The notes under the pieces are model-generated. The model did not search any database. It saw only the letters and a list, made by a program, of their open reading frames with translations, and had not been told where the DNA came from. From Stentor roeselii (Eukaryota > Ciliophora > Heterotrichea > Heterotrichida > Stentoridae): a stretch of 64,000 nucleotides of DNA. The DNA lies in contig RSEH01000083.1 in assembly GCA_006503475.1 (NCBI GenBank), forward strand, positions 1 through 64,000. Direction: 5' to 3'. Below, piece by piece: positions 38,201-47,732 of this stretch. The translations under genes were made by a program, and so were the position numbers. Numbering within the stretch: position 1 is the first letter of the stretch; each line of letters opens with the position of its first letter.

Positions 38201-39359
38201 AACGGAATGCGTAGTGCGTGTTTACATCTTAAACTGCATAGACCTCGCCCAGCGAGACATCGACTCTCCCTCCGACCCTTACATAATTCTAAAACTCGGC
38301 AAAAAGAAGATAAAAGACCGAGAAAACTACAAACTCGACGACGCAAACCCAGACTTCTACAAAAGCTACGACATCACAACAGTCCTTCCAGGAGACTCAA
38401 TCTTAAAGCTCGAGCTTTGGGACTACGACGAAATCCTTCCAGACTCAAAAATCGGTTCCACTAAAATCGATTTGGAAGACAGATACTTTTCTTATTCTTG
38501 GAATAAACTCGAGCATAAACCAGTTGAAACTCGCAAACTTTTCATAAAATCTTCAAGAGTCCCTCAAGGGTCAGTCAGGATGTGGGTCGAGATCCACCCG
38601 TCGAAAAATCGACCTGATCCGATTGACATAACACCCAAACCTCCTGTTGAGTTTGAAGCGAGACTCATTGTTTGGAAATCGGAAAAAGTCCCGACTAATG
38701 CCATTGAAGGAGTTAGTGACCTTTATTTAAGGGCTTGGATTAATAATCTCACTCCTAAGGAAACTGATACTCATTATCGATGTCAGAGAGGAAGTGCTTC
38801 TTGGAATTGGAGGATTAAGTTTCCGGTTTTACTTGATGGAAAAAGTAATTTTGAACTTATGATGCAACTTTGGGATCGCGACTTCTTCTCGTCTAATGCT
38901 TTTATTGGCGATGCTTCACTTAATTTCACGGATATTGCTAGGGAAGCTTGGGAGTTTGGAACTCGGGTTCAGAAAACGGGAAATATGGACCTTGCTGAAA
39001 GACTTACTAGAAAGGAAACGCCGAAAATTTGGCTGGAATTTAAAAGCTTTGATAAGAATGGAAAGGAAAGTAAAGCTGGAAAGGTTCAGGTTAGCTTTGA
39101 GTTGGTACCTGGGGAAAGGGCTAAAGCTTGTCCTGTTGGAGAAGGTAGGAGTGAACCGAATATTGACCCGCCCTTACCCAAACCAGATGGAAGAATGGAA
39201 TGGTCAATGAATCCAATGAAAATGATGTCCCAAATGTGCGGTCCAGACGTTAGAACTCGTTTTTGCATGTGGATATCTTTGGCACTCTGCATAGTCCTTC
39301 TAATAATGATGTTCCCAATGATAGTCTCAAACGCGATAACAACAGCTATATTTTCATAA
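35223..39359 (+). CDS. Ferlin (multi-C2 tail-anchored membrane protein, one 15-nt intron)
   Basis: 1373 residues after removing 37413-37427. At least five C2 domains are visible. The clearest carry Ca-binding-type aspartates (SDASGLADPYVV with VMDYDIVGSDD near 515-585, and DIDSPSDPYIILKLG with LWDYDEILPDS near 1015-1075). The splice junction restores VHDYLMMGLSQPLLG, typical of ferlin C2 domains. The C-terminus has one TM helix (FCMWISLALCIVLLIMMF) and a very short lumenal end. Ferlins act as Ca-dependent membrane-fusion and wound-repair factors, which is notable for a large cell known for healing, although that link is inference. Wobble composition alternates in blocks of about 500 bp along the gene. 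Confidence 0.95.
37413..37427 (+). other. 15-nt intron in the ferlin gene
   Basis: Sequence gtactttatatttag, lying exactly between codons. Its last three bases are an in-frame TAG. Removal joins ACA to TGT AAC GTT and continues the C2 domain. Confidence 0.95.
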
Positions 39360-39509
39360 TCTAGTTAAGTAGTAGTGGTAATTTATTCTCCACATTTTTA
39401 GACCTGTTTTATTAATTTATTCAACCAAGTGAAAAACCGAGAAAAAACATGTGAAAACCAGAAAACAATGAAAAAATCCATCAAAAACGCGGAAAATCCA
39501 CAAAAGGCT

Positions 39510-40298
39510 TTAGATTAACTCGATAGTGAGCATATCATTTTTTCTCCAGATATAAAGTCTGACGAATCCCAACATTAACCTTGAATCTAGCATCCCTCCA
39601 TCACATGTAACCTCGCCTCGAACATTAACCATTTTGTCAACCAAGTCTTTCAAATCTTTTACTGTGAACTCGGAAGGGACCTCCCAGGCCATTTCTTGCG
39701 ATTTGGTCTTAACTTTAACAACTAGCGTCGAATTGAGATTTAAAAGTAGTCTCTGTTGTTCATCTATCTCTGAATCTGAAAGCATGTCGATAATGCTGAG
39801 CATCCACATTGCCTTTGAATATTTTTTAGATAAACTAGCATTTTCTATTATAACACTACTAGAGTTGCTATCTGGTGCAACGTTTTCCTCGAGGCAATTA
39901 CAATTTTTTTTCATTCTTTCCATTTCCCCAGCACAATCAAAGCAATCTGACTAACCCTTACAAAAACAAGAACAATATTTTCCGGGTTTTCCAGAATTTT
40001 TTCCACATAATCGACAAAGTTCTTTTTCCAAAACCTGAGCCTTTCTTGAGTTCTTTTTAGAGGACTTAGAAGAAGCTAGTTTGGCAGCTTTGCGAGTTTC
40101 AACAAGCAACTCGATGAACTTAGGAGATGAGATAGAAGAGATCCCAGCTGGGGAAAAATGTGAAAAGTCTGAAGAAACTTGAAGAAGGTCTGAAGGAAAC
40201 AGGCTGGGAGAAGGGTGTAAGACAATGATTTCTTCTGACTCTTCACATTCACTTTCAGGTGCAGAGTTAAGGACATCAAAAGAAAAGTACTCATCCAT
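39510..40298 (-). CDS. Hypothetical Cys-cluster (putative zinc-binding) protein, one 15-nt intron
   Basis: 257 residues after removing 39947-39961. The first half is Ser/Glu-rich with a basic stretch. The middle holds CRLCGK, YCSCF, then (after splicing) YCFDC and KNCNC, a compact set of at least eight Cys that looks zinc-binding. The C-terminal 120 residues are mixed alpha/beta and unrecognised. Unspliced, the frame stops right in the middle of the Cys cluster (CSCFCKG then stop), so the intron is essential to the domain. It converges with the ferlin gene, 150 bp away. Confidence 0.75.
39947..39961 (-). other. 15-nt intron inside a Cys-cluster codon
   Basis: On the coding strand gtaagggttagtcag. 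Removal joins TTT T to AT TGC, giving F-Y-C-F-D-C. It fits the same GTA-N5-TA-N2-Y-AG pattern as the other three. Confidence 0.88.
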
Positions 40299-40541
40299 AT
40301 TTACAATCAGATTTATTTCTTCAAGGTTTTCAAGAAGTTCAAAAAAATGAGATTGATTAAAGGATTATTTTGGAAGTGTTTTGATTGAGGGTTTTTTTAG
40401 GGTTTTTTTTGGGATTATGTAAATGGAGTTAAGGTTTATCATGAAGTGGTTTAAGCAATTGTTGAATCTTATCATGGAAAAGAGGAGAGATAATTATCAG
40501 AGATTAAATTATATCTGAAAAAATATGACTTTTTAGCAGGT

Positions 40542-41078
40542 TTAACTCAGTAGGTCAATCATGTCGAATTTTAGAGTTTCAGTCTTGTGACTTGATGACC
40601 TGGGCTTTGAAACAGGGACGGTCAGGTTGTTAAAACTCATTTTTCCTATCAAAACTTTCTTTTTTAAAGGAAATTTCTCTCGAATACCACGAATTTTAGA
40701 AGGAGCTGAAAAAGGTTTGGCGATTTTTTCCCAGCTTGAGAAATCTTGAATGGAAATAATAGGATTTTCTGTTTCTTTTTTTAGAGATTCAAATTTTTTT
40801 CCATTGATTAGAAGATTGAAGTGTTTTCCTTTCGGGTAAAAACTTAGGGTGATGTTTTCATTCAAAATAATGAATTCGGGAAGAAGGGTTTTACCTGAAA
40901 ACCGGATTTCTTCGTTTATTTTTAGAGTTTTTTTGCCTGAGAACTTGCTGAGGTAGAGTTGAATTGAAAAGATCTGGGTTTTTAAGGAAATCGTCCAAAT
41001 ATGTAGCTTTTTGCTTGATTTTATTATTTTTCCTACTGATTTCTGCTGATAAGAGAGAGCTTTTAGATGTTTTTCCAT
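40542..41078 (-). CDS. Hypothetical protein, possibly FAIM-like beta domain
   Basis: 178 residues. The stretch from about 27 to 105 (IWTISLKTQ, FSGKKTLKINEE, ITLSFYPKGK, LLINGKKFESL) has the alternating beta pattern and the SGK/INGK words of FAIM-type domains; this is a weak visual resemblance. The tail is basic and Ser-rich. The start lies 10 nt after the stop of the upstream gene on the same strand. Confidence 0.6.
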   Translation of the reverse strand: MEKHLKALSYQQKSVGKIIKSSKKLHIWTISLKTQIFSIQLYLSKFSGKKTLKINEEIRFSGKTLLPEFIILNENITLSFYPKGKHFNLLINGKKFESLKKETENPIISIQDFSSWEKIAKPFSAPSKIRGIREKFPLKKKVLIGKMSFNNLTVPVSKPRSSSHKTETLKFDMIDLLS

Positions 41079-41088
41079 GATTTGAAGG

Positions 41089-41361
41089 TTATTTATTTAG
41101 GTATCTAAACATTTCGCTGTTTTGACGATTTACAGCTACAATGGCAGCACTAAGACCATCTTGATATGAGATAAGCTCGTCGAGGTAGTCACTTATTTCT
41201 TTTTTAAATGATTCTACTTCGGTTGGAGCCGGGTTTTGATTTTTCCAGATTGATCGGGTTTTTAGGTCAAGTTGTCTTCGACTCATAATGTCTTTATTTG
41301 GATTTACTCGTTCATAAATCTGCTCTAGTTCAGCTTCAGATTTAGCTGAGTAAGGATTCAT
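41089..41361 (-). CDS. Hypothetical small helical protein, 90 aa
   Basis: Unknown. It is rich in charged helical residues with no membrane segment. The start follows GATATAATA directly. Spacing on both sides is minimal: 10 nt to the next gene downstream and 68 bp to the divergent gene at 41430. Confidence 0.6.
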   Translation of the reverse strand: MNPYSAKSEAELEQIYERVNPNKDIMSRRQLDLKTRSIWKNQNPAPTEVESFKKEISDYLDELISYQDGLSAAIVAVNRQNSEMFRYLNK

Positions 41362-41429
41362 TATTATATCCCTTTAACTTTACTTACATTCAACTCACCT
41401 CCAACGTCTCAACTGATAAAAATAAGCCA

Positions 41430-41990
41430 ATGGACTACTCTCCAAGAAAAAGTACAGAAACCTGCAACACCCAATTCCAAGAGTTCGAGTCACCCCTTCT
41501 CCAAGACTCAGATTCAAGTCAAAAATTCTCCGAAAAATATTCAATTCTAAAGCAAAAATACTCTCGTCTTTACAAAGAGCACAACATTTTGCTTAAAACT
41601 CTTGACCTGGGTACTGAAAGTTCAGCCTCTTCCGAAAAAATCCAGAGTTTGAACCATAAGATTTCAGACCAACAACGAGAAATAATGAATCTTCGACAAC
41701 AAATCGACTCTCTTAACAACAAAGTAGAAAAAGGAAGAGTTAAAAGGAGAAACCTCAGCTTGTCAGTTTGTCAAGAGCCTCAAGATTGTTGTGAACAAGT
41801 TTTAAGTCTTGAGATTAGTGCTGATGTTTGTCTTATCAAGTTTTTAATACATCGACTTGTTCTTGGTCAAAAATTTCGAAAGGATGAGTTGTTGAAGTAT
41901 CGAGAAGCTTTGAATAGAATTGAAGAGAAATTTGCGAGGTTGGCTGAGAAGAAGAAGGATGAAATTGTTAGGTTTATGTTTAGGGATTAA
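41430..41990 (+). CDS. Hypothetical coiled-coil protein
   Basis: 186 residues, not recognised. Polar N-terminus, coiled coil at about 30-105 (heptads around SEKIQSLNHKISDQQREI), a hydrophobic stretch near 128-142 too short to be a confident membrane span, then a basic helical end. Confidence 0.7.
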   Translation: MDYSPRKSTETCNTQFQEFESPLLQDSDSSQKFSEKYSILKQKYSRLYKEHNILLKTLDLGTESSASSEKIQSLNHKISDQQREIMNLRQQIDSLNNKVEKGRVKRRNLSLSVCQEPQDCCEQVLSLEISADVCLIKFLIHRLVLGQKFRKDELLKYREALNRIEEKFARLAEKKKDEIVRFMFRD

Positions 41991-42467
41991 TGTGAAAATT
42001 ATAAGGATTTTTAGAAGGATTTTTTTGGTTGGTTTATTGATTCTGAGGGTGAATAGAATTTAGCCTTAATAAATAATCTTATAAGGAAGGATTTTAACAG
42101 AAGTATATTTATCTATCTTTGTAGCTGTTCTTTTGTTGTAAATTAATCTCTTATATCTTCTCTTCTATAATAAATTATTAAGAACTTTATTCAAAAAATT
42201 CCATACAATGAAAATCTTAAAAACTTCTCAGTCTTTTGAAAAATTCAACAAAATCTCATATCAAATAAAAAATGTTGACTCTTAAAATTTTCACGAAATC
42301 CAATCTAGAAATAACATACTTCCTATTATTTCATCCTCATTCCCTCCTAAAAAATAATCTAAATTCAACTCAACTCTAAAATTAAAACAAACTCCAAGTT
42401 AAACTTCTTCAGATCCTTTTCAATCCTTATAACCTGCTCATTAAAATACTCGATAAATTCTACTCAA
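41991..42467. other. Intergenic stretch, nothing recognised
   Basis: 477 bp, AT-rich. The first 70 bases are T/G-rich; from about 42200 on the + strand becomes A/C-rich and stays so into the next gene. No ORF or RNA gene seen. Confidence 0.5.
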
Positions 42468-43292
42468 ATGTCAACAGCCGATAATTCCTTGTTCAGGTCA
42501 TCCAGCAGCGAATCTCGCAAGCTAAGCATCAGCAAGTCACACACTCGTTTGAACGAAGCGTACATAGGAAGATCGAATCAAGAAAAACCTAATCCCCTCA
42601 GCAAAAACATCACAAAAGCCAGTCTAAAGCCGCGAGTAGTCCTTAATGCTCAAATAGAAAAACCTAGTCACAAGCGAGCGATTTCAGACACAGGACAAAA
42701 ACTTTCTCATGAAACGATTCTATTCAAAGAACCTCTTTTTCTCTATCAAAAGTTCCTAGGAAAAGTCAACTTTGAGCAAAACATTGAGAATAAAGTTAAC
42801 CTTTTGATTAGTCTTTTCTTGGACCTTTCGAAAATCTGCCCGATTTTTTCAGATCTGTTTAAAAAAGCTTCGGGTATCATTGATGATTATTCAAAATTCG
42901 TAAAAAGTTTAGACTCTACAAGGACTGATGGACTGGAACCGCAAATCGAAATTAAAAACTCGATTTTTAGAAGTGAGACTAAAAATTTGATTGTTTTGAA
43001 GCCGAAAATCACGAAAAGACTTGTCAATGAGATGAGTTCTGAAAATTATTCAGCTGATTTTTCAAGGGAAAAGGACGGCTTTGTAAAGCAGAGATTATCC
43101 CTAACAAAAATAAAATCAATCGGAAAACTTGAGCGTTTCTCACAATTAAAAAATAAAAGTTTCACGAAATCAATAGTTCCATCAATTCAACTGCTAAGTA
43201 CAGAAAAAGTAGATTTTCATGAAGAATTCATGAGTAAATTCGACGAGTTTTCAGAGTCATGGAGAGAGGAAGCTCTAAAACTAAGAAAGTAA
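42468..43292 (+). CDS. Hypothetical Ser/Lys-rich protein
   Basis: 274 residues, no family recognised. N-terminal 90 residues are Ser/Arg/Lys-rich (SSSESRKLSISKSHTRLN). A short hydrophobic/helical patch around 100-140 (LLISLFLDLSKICPIF) is followed by basic sequence. No signal peptide. The next gene starts 41 nt downstream on the same strand; no 15- or 16-nt intron could join the two. Confidence 0.7.
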   Translation: MSTADNSLFRSSSSESRKLSISKSHTRLNEAYIGRSNQEKPNPLSKNITKASLKPRVVLNAQIEKPSHKRAISDTGQKLSHETILFKEPLFLYQKFLGKVNFEQNIENKVNLLISLFLDLSKICPIFSDLFKKASGIIDDYSKFVKSLDSTRTDGLEPQIEIKNSIFRSETKNLIVLKPKITKRLVNEMSSENYSADFSREKDGFVKQRLSLTKIKSIGKLERFSQLKNKSFTKSIVPSIQLLSTEKVDFHEEFMSKFDEFSESWREEALKLRK

Positions 43293-43333
43293 TTTAAAGT
43301 GATCGAGTTAATAACTTATGAAATAAACTTTCA

Positions 43334-44224
43334 ATGGAAATCGAAGTTGACTTAACCAACATAGAAAAAGGTCTCAAAGAACTATTTACCCAAGCTTTTG
43401 TTTTGAACTGCAACTTGGATGACGAAAGCGTCACCAGCGAAGAGTCAAGGACTTTAGAAGAACTCACCTCTGCTGAAGTTCTTGAAAATTTTAAAGATTT
43501 GATTATTTCGCTGTTAAAGTTTAAAAAAGACTGCAAGGCATCTGATACTGTTGAACTTGTACAGAAAAGTGAACAGTTTGAAAGTATGCTTCAGAAACTG
43601 GAAGCTGAGGTAAGGAATCATATTAGAATTGAACATCAGTTAAAGTTGCATATTGAAAATCATCAGAATAGGATTGATGAATTGGAAAAAACTGGAGCTT
43701 TGGATAAAAACTTGATAAAAGAACTCGAAGAAAAAAACCACTCAAAGAGACCGATTAAAACAGGTGAAATTGAAAGACTAAAAAAAGATCACGAAGATAA
43801 AATCAAAAATCTACTGGAAGTGATCGATAAAAAAGACAAGTACACCCAAAAGATAGATTACGAAAACACTAAACTGCGGAATCTCCTCGAAGAAAAGATC
43901 AGAGACTTCGAGATGGTAAAAAAAGAATTAGTAAAACTTTCAAAAACTCCAAAGTCTAAAGATTTGGCCGGCTCAGCCAGTTCAGACAAGTTAAAACAAA
44001 AGTTTGAATTGAGAAAATTTTGTAATGTTAAAGTCCAAGGATCTAAAAATGAGAGAAAATCGATGGGACAGAACGAGTTAGAGAAATTGAATGTTTCTCC
44101 TATATTGAAGAAAGATTCTAAGAGAGAAGAGGAAAAAAATACTGCGAAGAATTCTTCTAAAGGTCACTTTCGAAGTAATTCTGACCAGAAGCTGTTAATT
44201 AGTAAAAGAACTACATCCAGATAG
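43334..44224 (+). CDS. Hypothetical coiled-coil protein
   Basis: 296 residues. Acidic N-terminus (about 1-60), continuous coiled coil at about 70-205 and a basic Ser/Lys-rich tail with HFRSNSDQK. No named domain. It converges on the MGSYCC gene with 87 bp between ends. Confidence 0.75.
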   Translation: MEIEVDLTNIEKGLKELFTQAFVLNCNLDDESVTSEESRTLEELTSAEVLENFKDLIISLLKFKKDCKASDTVELVQKSEQFESMLQKLEAEVRNHIRIEHQLKLHIENHQNRIDELEKTGALDKNLIKELEEKNHSKRPIKTGEIERLKKDHEDKIKNLLEVIDKKDKYTQKIDYENTKLRNLLEEKIRDFEMVKKELVKLSKTPKSKDLAGSASSDKLKQKFELRKFCNVKVQGSKNERKSMGQNELEKLNVSPILKKDSKREEEKNTAKNSSKGHFRSNSDQKLLISKRTTSR

Positions 44225-44311
44225 AATTCAGTAACTTTTATAACAATCCTCAGATTTCACCTAAACTAAAAAAAACCATCACTAACACCCAAATTTCCAA
44301 AAATAATTACT

Positions 44312-45769
44312 CTAATTAGATGCCCTGAGACATTCACAACAATAGCAAGTGTCAAAGTTATCATAAAAATAAAACCCAACATTAACAACACCTTGACACT
44401 TAACACAACTTTTCTTTTCCCCTTCACCCAAATCCAAAAATCGATACCACTTAATCCATTTTCCTTCCCCAACTTCCTTTCCCACAAACTCTTCAATTCC
44501 AATTTGAAGTCGATCTGCACAAATCAAGCAGATTCTTTGTTCACAAAAAACACATAAAAGTGCATAATTCATTCCAAACTTCAAACACCCAATGCAATAA
44601 GAATCATCTCCGACCTTCAAGTCCTTCACCTGACTGAGTCCCATGGTTTTATGCCGATGAAAGCAACTGATTCCTGGATGTCTGACCATTTCAAGAGTGA
44701 TTTTCAGTCCACATGTTTTGCAGAGAGTGAAAGGGCAATTTTTGCAGAAGTATCCTGCTTCTTTTGTCTGTTTTGAACATTTTTGACATTTGAAAAAAGA
44801 ATCTGGGGATGGGTTTAAAGAAAGAGAATCGGCTTCTGGACATTTTAAAAGGTCGACTGGAGGACTGAAACCTTTTTTAGTTGAACAGCTGATGCATGAG
44901 AAGTAAAGACATTTACGGCAGGTGTATGCTGGCTCTTGGTAAAGCTTTCGGCAGATTGAACAGACTATCACTGGACGGCTTGATTTTGAGGTTTCTAATG
45001 TGTAGGCCCAGGAATCGACTGACCAGCTTAGTTCGTCGTTTCGTGAGCAGAGAAGTAAGGGCTTTTGAAGGTTTCGAGTTGATCCGCATGACTGGCAGAG
45101 GGATATGAAACAAACTGAACATTCAAAGCCCGGCCTTGAAAAATATTTCTGGCAATCAAAACATCTAATAATAGCAGGTCCGGATTCAATCATTTTTCTT
45201 TTCATAAATCTATGAACCAGGTCCTGCCTCCATGTAAAACTATGAACATCAGGACAAACATAATCTTCTTGAACCAATTCCAAGTTATTATTCAAATTCA
45301 GTTCCAAATCATGACTCTCCAATTCATCATTTTTATTTTCATTATTTTCATCCAAGTGATCCTTATGTCTGCTTTTAAATTTCGAATCATTTTCATATTT
45401 AATCATTTTATCTGAGCCTTCATCTTCTTTAAAATCATCAAAAACTCCTTCTTGGGGGTTAAAAACTGCAAAATCTTTATTTCTAGAGAAATGTTTGAAA
45501 GACTCTTCATTTAATCCTTTCGATTTTTCATCATTTTTGGAATTTTCAGAACTTTTGAACTGCTTGGAAGTCGCATCTGGAGAGTTAGAAGAAGCTGATC
45601 CTCTCTTTAAAGGAAGATTGTTGCCGTCTGGGATGTGCTGGGGGACTTTTCTAGAATTAGCTTGCGTGTTAGGACTGCTTGAAGGTAAAGACTCAGAGGT
45701 TATTTCTTTTTCTAGTTTTGGCTGGCAACAGCAAGTACAGCAAGTACAACTACAGCAGTAACTTCCCAT
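44312..45769 (-). CDS. Acylated N-terminus protein with repeated Cys fingers, paralog 1
   Basis: 485 residues. The N-terminus MGSYCCSCTCCTCCC gives Gly2 for myristoylation and ten Cys for palmitoylation. An acidic disordered region (about 20-170) is followed by five Cys-rich units of the form C-x2-C...C-x2-C-x4-C-x2-C (RCFDCQK, VCSICRK, KCQKCSK, YCIGCLK, CVKCQGV), reminiscent of plant DC1/C1-like fingers. Between fingers 1 and 2 lies a motif shared with the two paralogs (C....ELSWS..SWAY). HPGISCFHRHKTMGL is also shared. I infer a membrane-tethered zinc protein that may bind lipid or act as an adaptor. The start follows CCTATAAAA. Confidence 0.85.
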   Translation of the reverse strand: MGSYCCSCTCCTCCCQPKLEKEITSESLPSSSPNTQANSRKVPQHIPDGNNLPLKRGSASSNSPDATSKQFKSSENSKNDEKSKGLNEESFKHFSRNKDFAVFNPQEGVFDDFKEDEGSDKMIKYENDSKFKSRHKDHLDENNENKNDELESHDLELNLNNNLELVQEDYVCPDVHSFTWRQDLVHRFMKRKMIESGPAIIRCFDCQKYFSRPGFECSVCFISLCQSCGSTRNLQKPLLLCSRNDELSWSVDSWAYTLETSKSSRPVIVCSICRKLYQEPAYTCRKCLYFSCISCSTKKGFSPPVDLLKCPEADSLSLNPSPDSFFKCQKCSKQTKEAGYFCKNCPFTLCKTCGLKITLEMVRHPGISCFHRHKTMGLSQVKDLKVGDDSYCIGCLKFGMNYALLCVFCEQRICLICADRLQIGIEEFVGKEVGEGKWIKWYRFLDLGEGEKKSCVKCQGVVNVGFYFYDNFDTCYCCECLRASN

Positions 45770-46107
45770 TTTTATAGGATGTTGTGATTGGAATTAAGAA
45801 TTTAAAGATTTGATTGAGAAATATTTGATTTTAAGAAATTTGAAAAGGTTCTAGAATTATTTTTTTTAATTGCTGCTTTGGAGGGTGAAACTTGAAGAAT
45901 TGGAAAAAGGATGAAATTTTAAGGATTATTTTTGATTTAATTGTTATTTTAGAAATATTGAAATATAAGAAGATAGATAATTATTAAAATAGAAAGAAAT
46001 CTTAGAAATATTCTATGATCATCAAGTTTTAAGACCATTATCAAGAAATTATAACAATTACTTTAAACTCTGAAAATAATTCCTATTAATAAATCTAATA
46101 AAGGTAT
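45770..46107. other. Intergenic stretch, nothing recognised
   Basis: 338 bp between two same-strand paralogs, AT-rich, without ORF or clear element beyond the TATAAAA next to the upstream ATG. Confidence 0.5.
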
Positions 46108-47469
46108 TTAATTTCTCTCATTTAAGCATTTACAACAAATGCTGTTATCATTAGAACTATAAAAATAAATACCTGTGCTGATCTGTTCACTACACAAACA
46201 ACAATCAATAGTTTGACTACTTTCCAAGTCAATATATTTATACCACTGAACATATCCAATCTCATCTAAATTTTTTCCAACATTTTTTTCAATTTGATTT
46301 TGAATATTATCACTGCAATCTAAACAGCACCTATCAAGACAATCAACACAAATCATAGCATGACTAGCAACAGACCCAACACAACTGATACAAAATTGTT
46401 TTTCTCTGTTTTTAATCCCTTTAACATCAGTGAGTCCCATCGTTAAATCACCTTTTCGACATCTAAGTCCAGGATGTCTGACCATCGTAAGTGAAACTTT
46501 AAGTGCACAATTTTTACAAAGTGTTTCATTGCAATTCTTGCAGTTGTAGCAGGTATCATTTGCAGGTCTTCCACATTCTCTACAATTAAAAGGATCTCCT
46601 GTCACCTTAGTTTGAACAAGAGGGTCTCCATCATAGCACACTAGCGCATTTATTGGAGGGTAAAGTCCTTTATTTCTAGAACAAGCCATGCATGAATAGT
46701 AAATACAAGCTCTGCAGATATATGCAGGTTCTTGTAAAGTCTTGCGACAAGTAGAACAAATGAAAGTAGGTCGATTTGACTTCTTTTTCTCTAGTTGATA
46801 TGCCCAGGTATCTATAGACCAAGTGGTTTCATGTCCTCTTGTGCACTTGATGACAGGTTTTGCTAAAGCTTCATTTTCTCCACATGAATTGCATATGATA
46901 TACTCACAATTATTACATTGCCAACTGGGTTTTGAAAATATTTTACGACATCTAAAGCAAGTTATAAGAATAGGCGAATCTTGAAGAGAATGTTTTATCA
47001 TCTCTCTATAAACCAGGTCAGGTTTCCATGAAAATTGATGATCACAACTTCCAGTATCCATAAACTGCATGTTATTCTCAATTTCATGGCAATCAAGGTC
47101 ATCGTCGTTGTTGATTTTACCCTCTTCGATACTTTCATCGTAGTCTTTGCTCAGTTTATTTTCGTATGATGCCAGCCTTTCACGAGAAGAGCTTTCTTTT
47201 GGGGGTAAATCGTTTGTATCTGGTATTGAGTTTTTATCTTCGATTAATGGTGGGTCTTGTGGAAGGATGTTTTCGGTTTTATCTTCATTTGGTGCGAATT
47301 CTGAGGGAATTTTTTGGGTTTCAGGGAATGGGTCTTGCTTTTTAGGGTTGTTTATAGATGATATCGGAAGGATTGGGACTTGAGGAGGCCTTTCTTTCTT
47401 TACATAACCAGAGACAGGTCGTGAAAGTGGGGCGGTTTGAGCAGCCTCTTTACTTGAACAGCAGCCCAT
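46108..47469 (-). CDS. MGCCSS-type acylated protein with repeated Cys fingers, paralog 2
   Basis: 453 residues. N-terminus MGCCSSKEA is a textbook dual acylation signal. A Pro/Glu/Asp-rich linker (about 20-150) leads to five C-x2-C...C-x2-C-x4-C-x2-C units (TCFRCRK, ICSTCRK, NCRECGR, FCISCVG, DCCLCSE). The inter-finger motif IKCTRGHETTWSIDTWAY and HPGLRCRKGDLTMGL align with paralog 1 without gaps. The two genes are adjacent in the same orientation, 338 bp apart, so this is a tandem duplication. Function unknown; DC1-like is the nearest description. Confidence 0.87.
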   Translation of the reverse strand: MGCCSSKEAAQTAPLSRPVSGYVKKERPPQVPILPISSINNPKKQDPFPETQKIPSEFAPNEDKTENILPQDPPLIEDKNSIPDTNDLPPKESSSRERLASYENKLSKDYDESIEEGKINNDDDLDCHEIENNMQFMDTGSCDHQFSWKPDLVYREMIKHSLQDSPILITCFRCRKIFSKPSWQCNNCEYIICNSCGENEALAKPVIKCTRGHETTWSIDTWAYQLEKKKSNRPTFICSTCRKTLQEPAYICRACIYYSCMACSRNKGLYPPINALVCYDGDPLVQTKVTGDPFNCRECGRPANDTCYNCKNCNETLCKNCALKVSLTMVRHPGLRCRKGDLTMGLTDVKGIKNREKQFCISCVGSVASHAMICVDCLDRCCLDCSDNIQNQIEKNVGKNLDEIGYVQWYKYIDLESSQTIDCCLCSEQISTGIYFYSSNDNSICCKCLNERN

Positions 47470-47732
47470 TATTTATTAATCATAAGCCATAGATTGAAAG
47501 GTTAGATTTATTAGTTATTTTGATGTGGAAAAAGCAATCACAAAGCTTTCCAAATAAAGAAAACTTCAGACCTATTAACTAATATCTATAAATTAAATAA
47601 TCTTTAAAAACTAAAATGATTAAATTTCAGAATATTAAATATTTTAGGTTCAAATTAAATCTACTATAAAATTCAGTGATTTCAATAACACCAAACATAA
47701 ATCATCTAAAAGTTCCTCATTTCTATTACTAA

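Noticed and set aside
43285-43340. Joining the genes at 42468 and 43334 through a short intron
   Set aside because: No 15- or 16-nt GT-AG segment bridges the stop; the second ORF has its own ATG.
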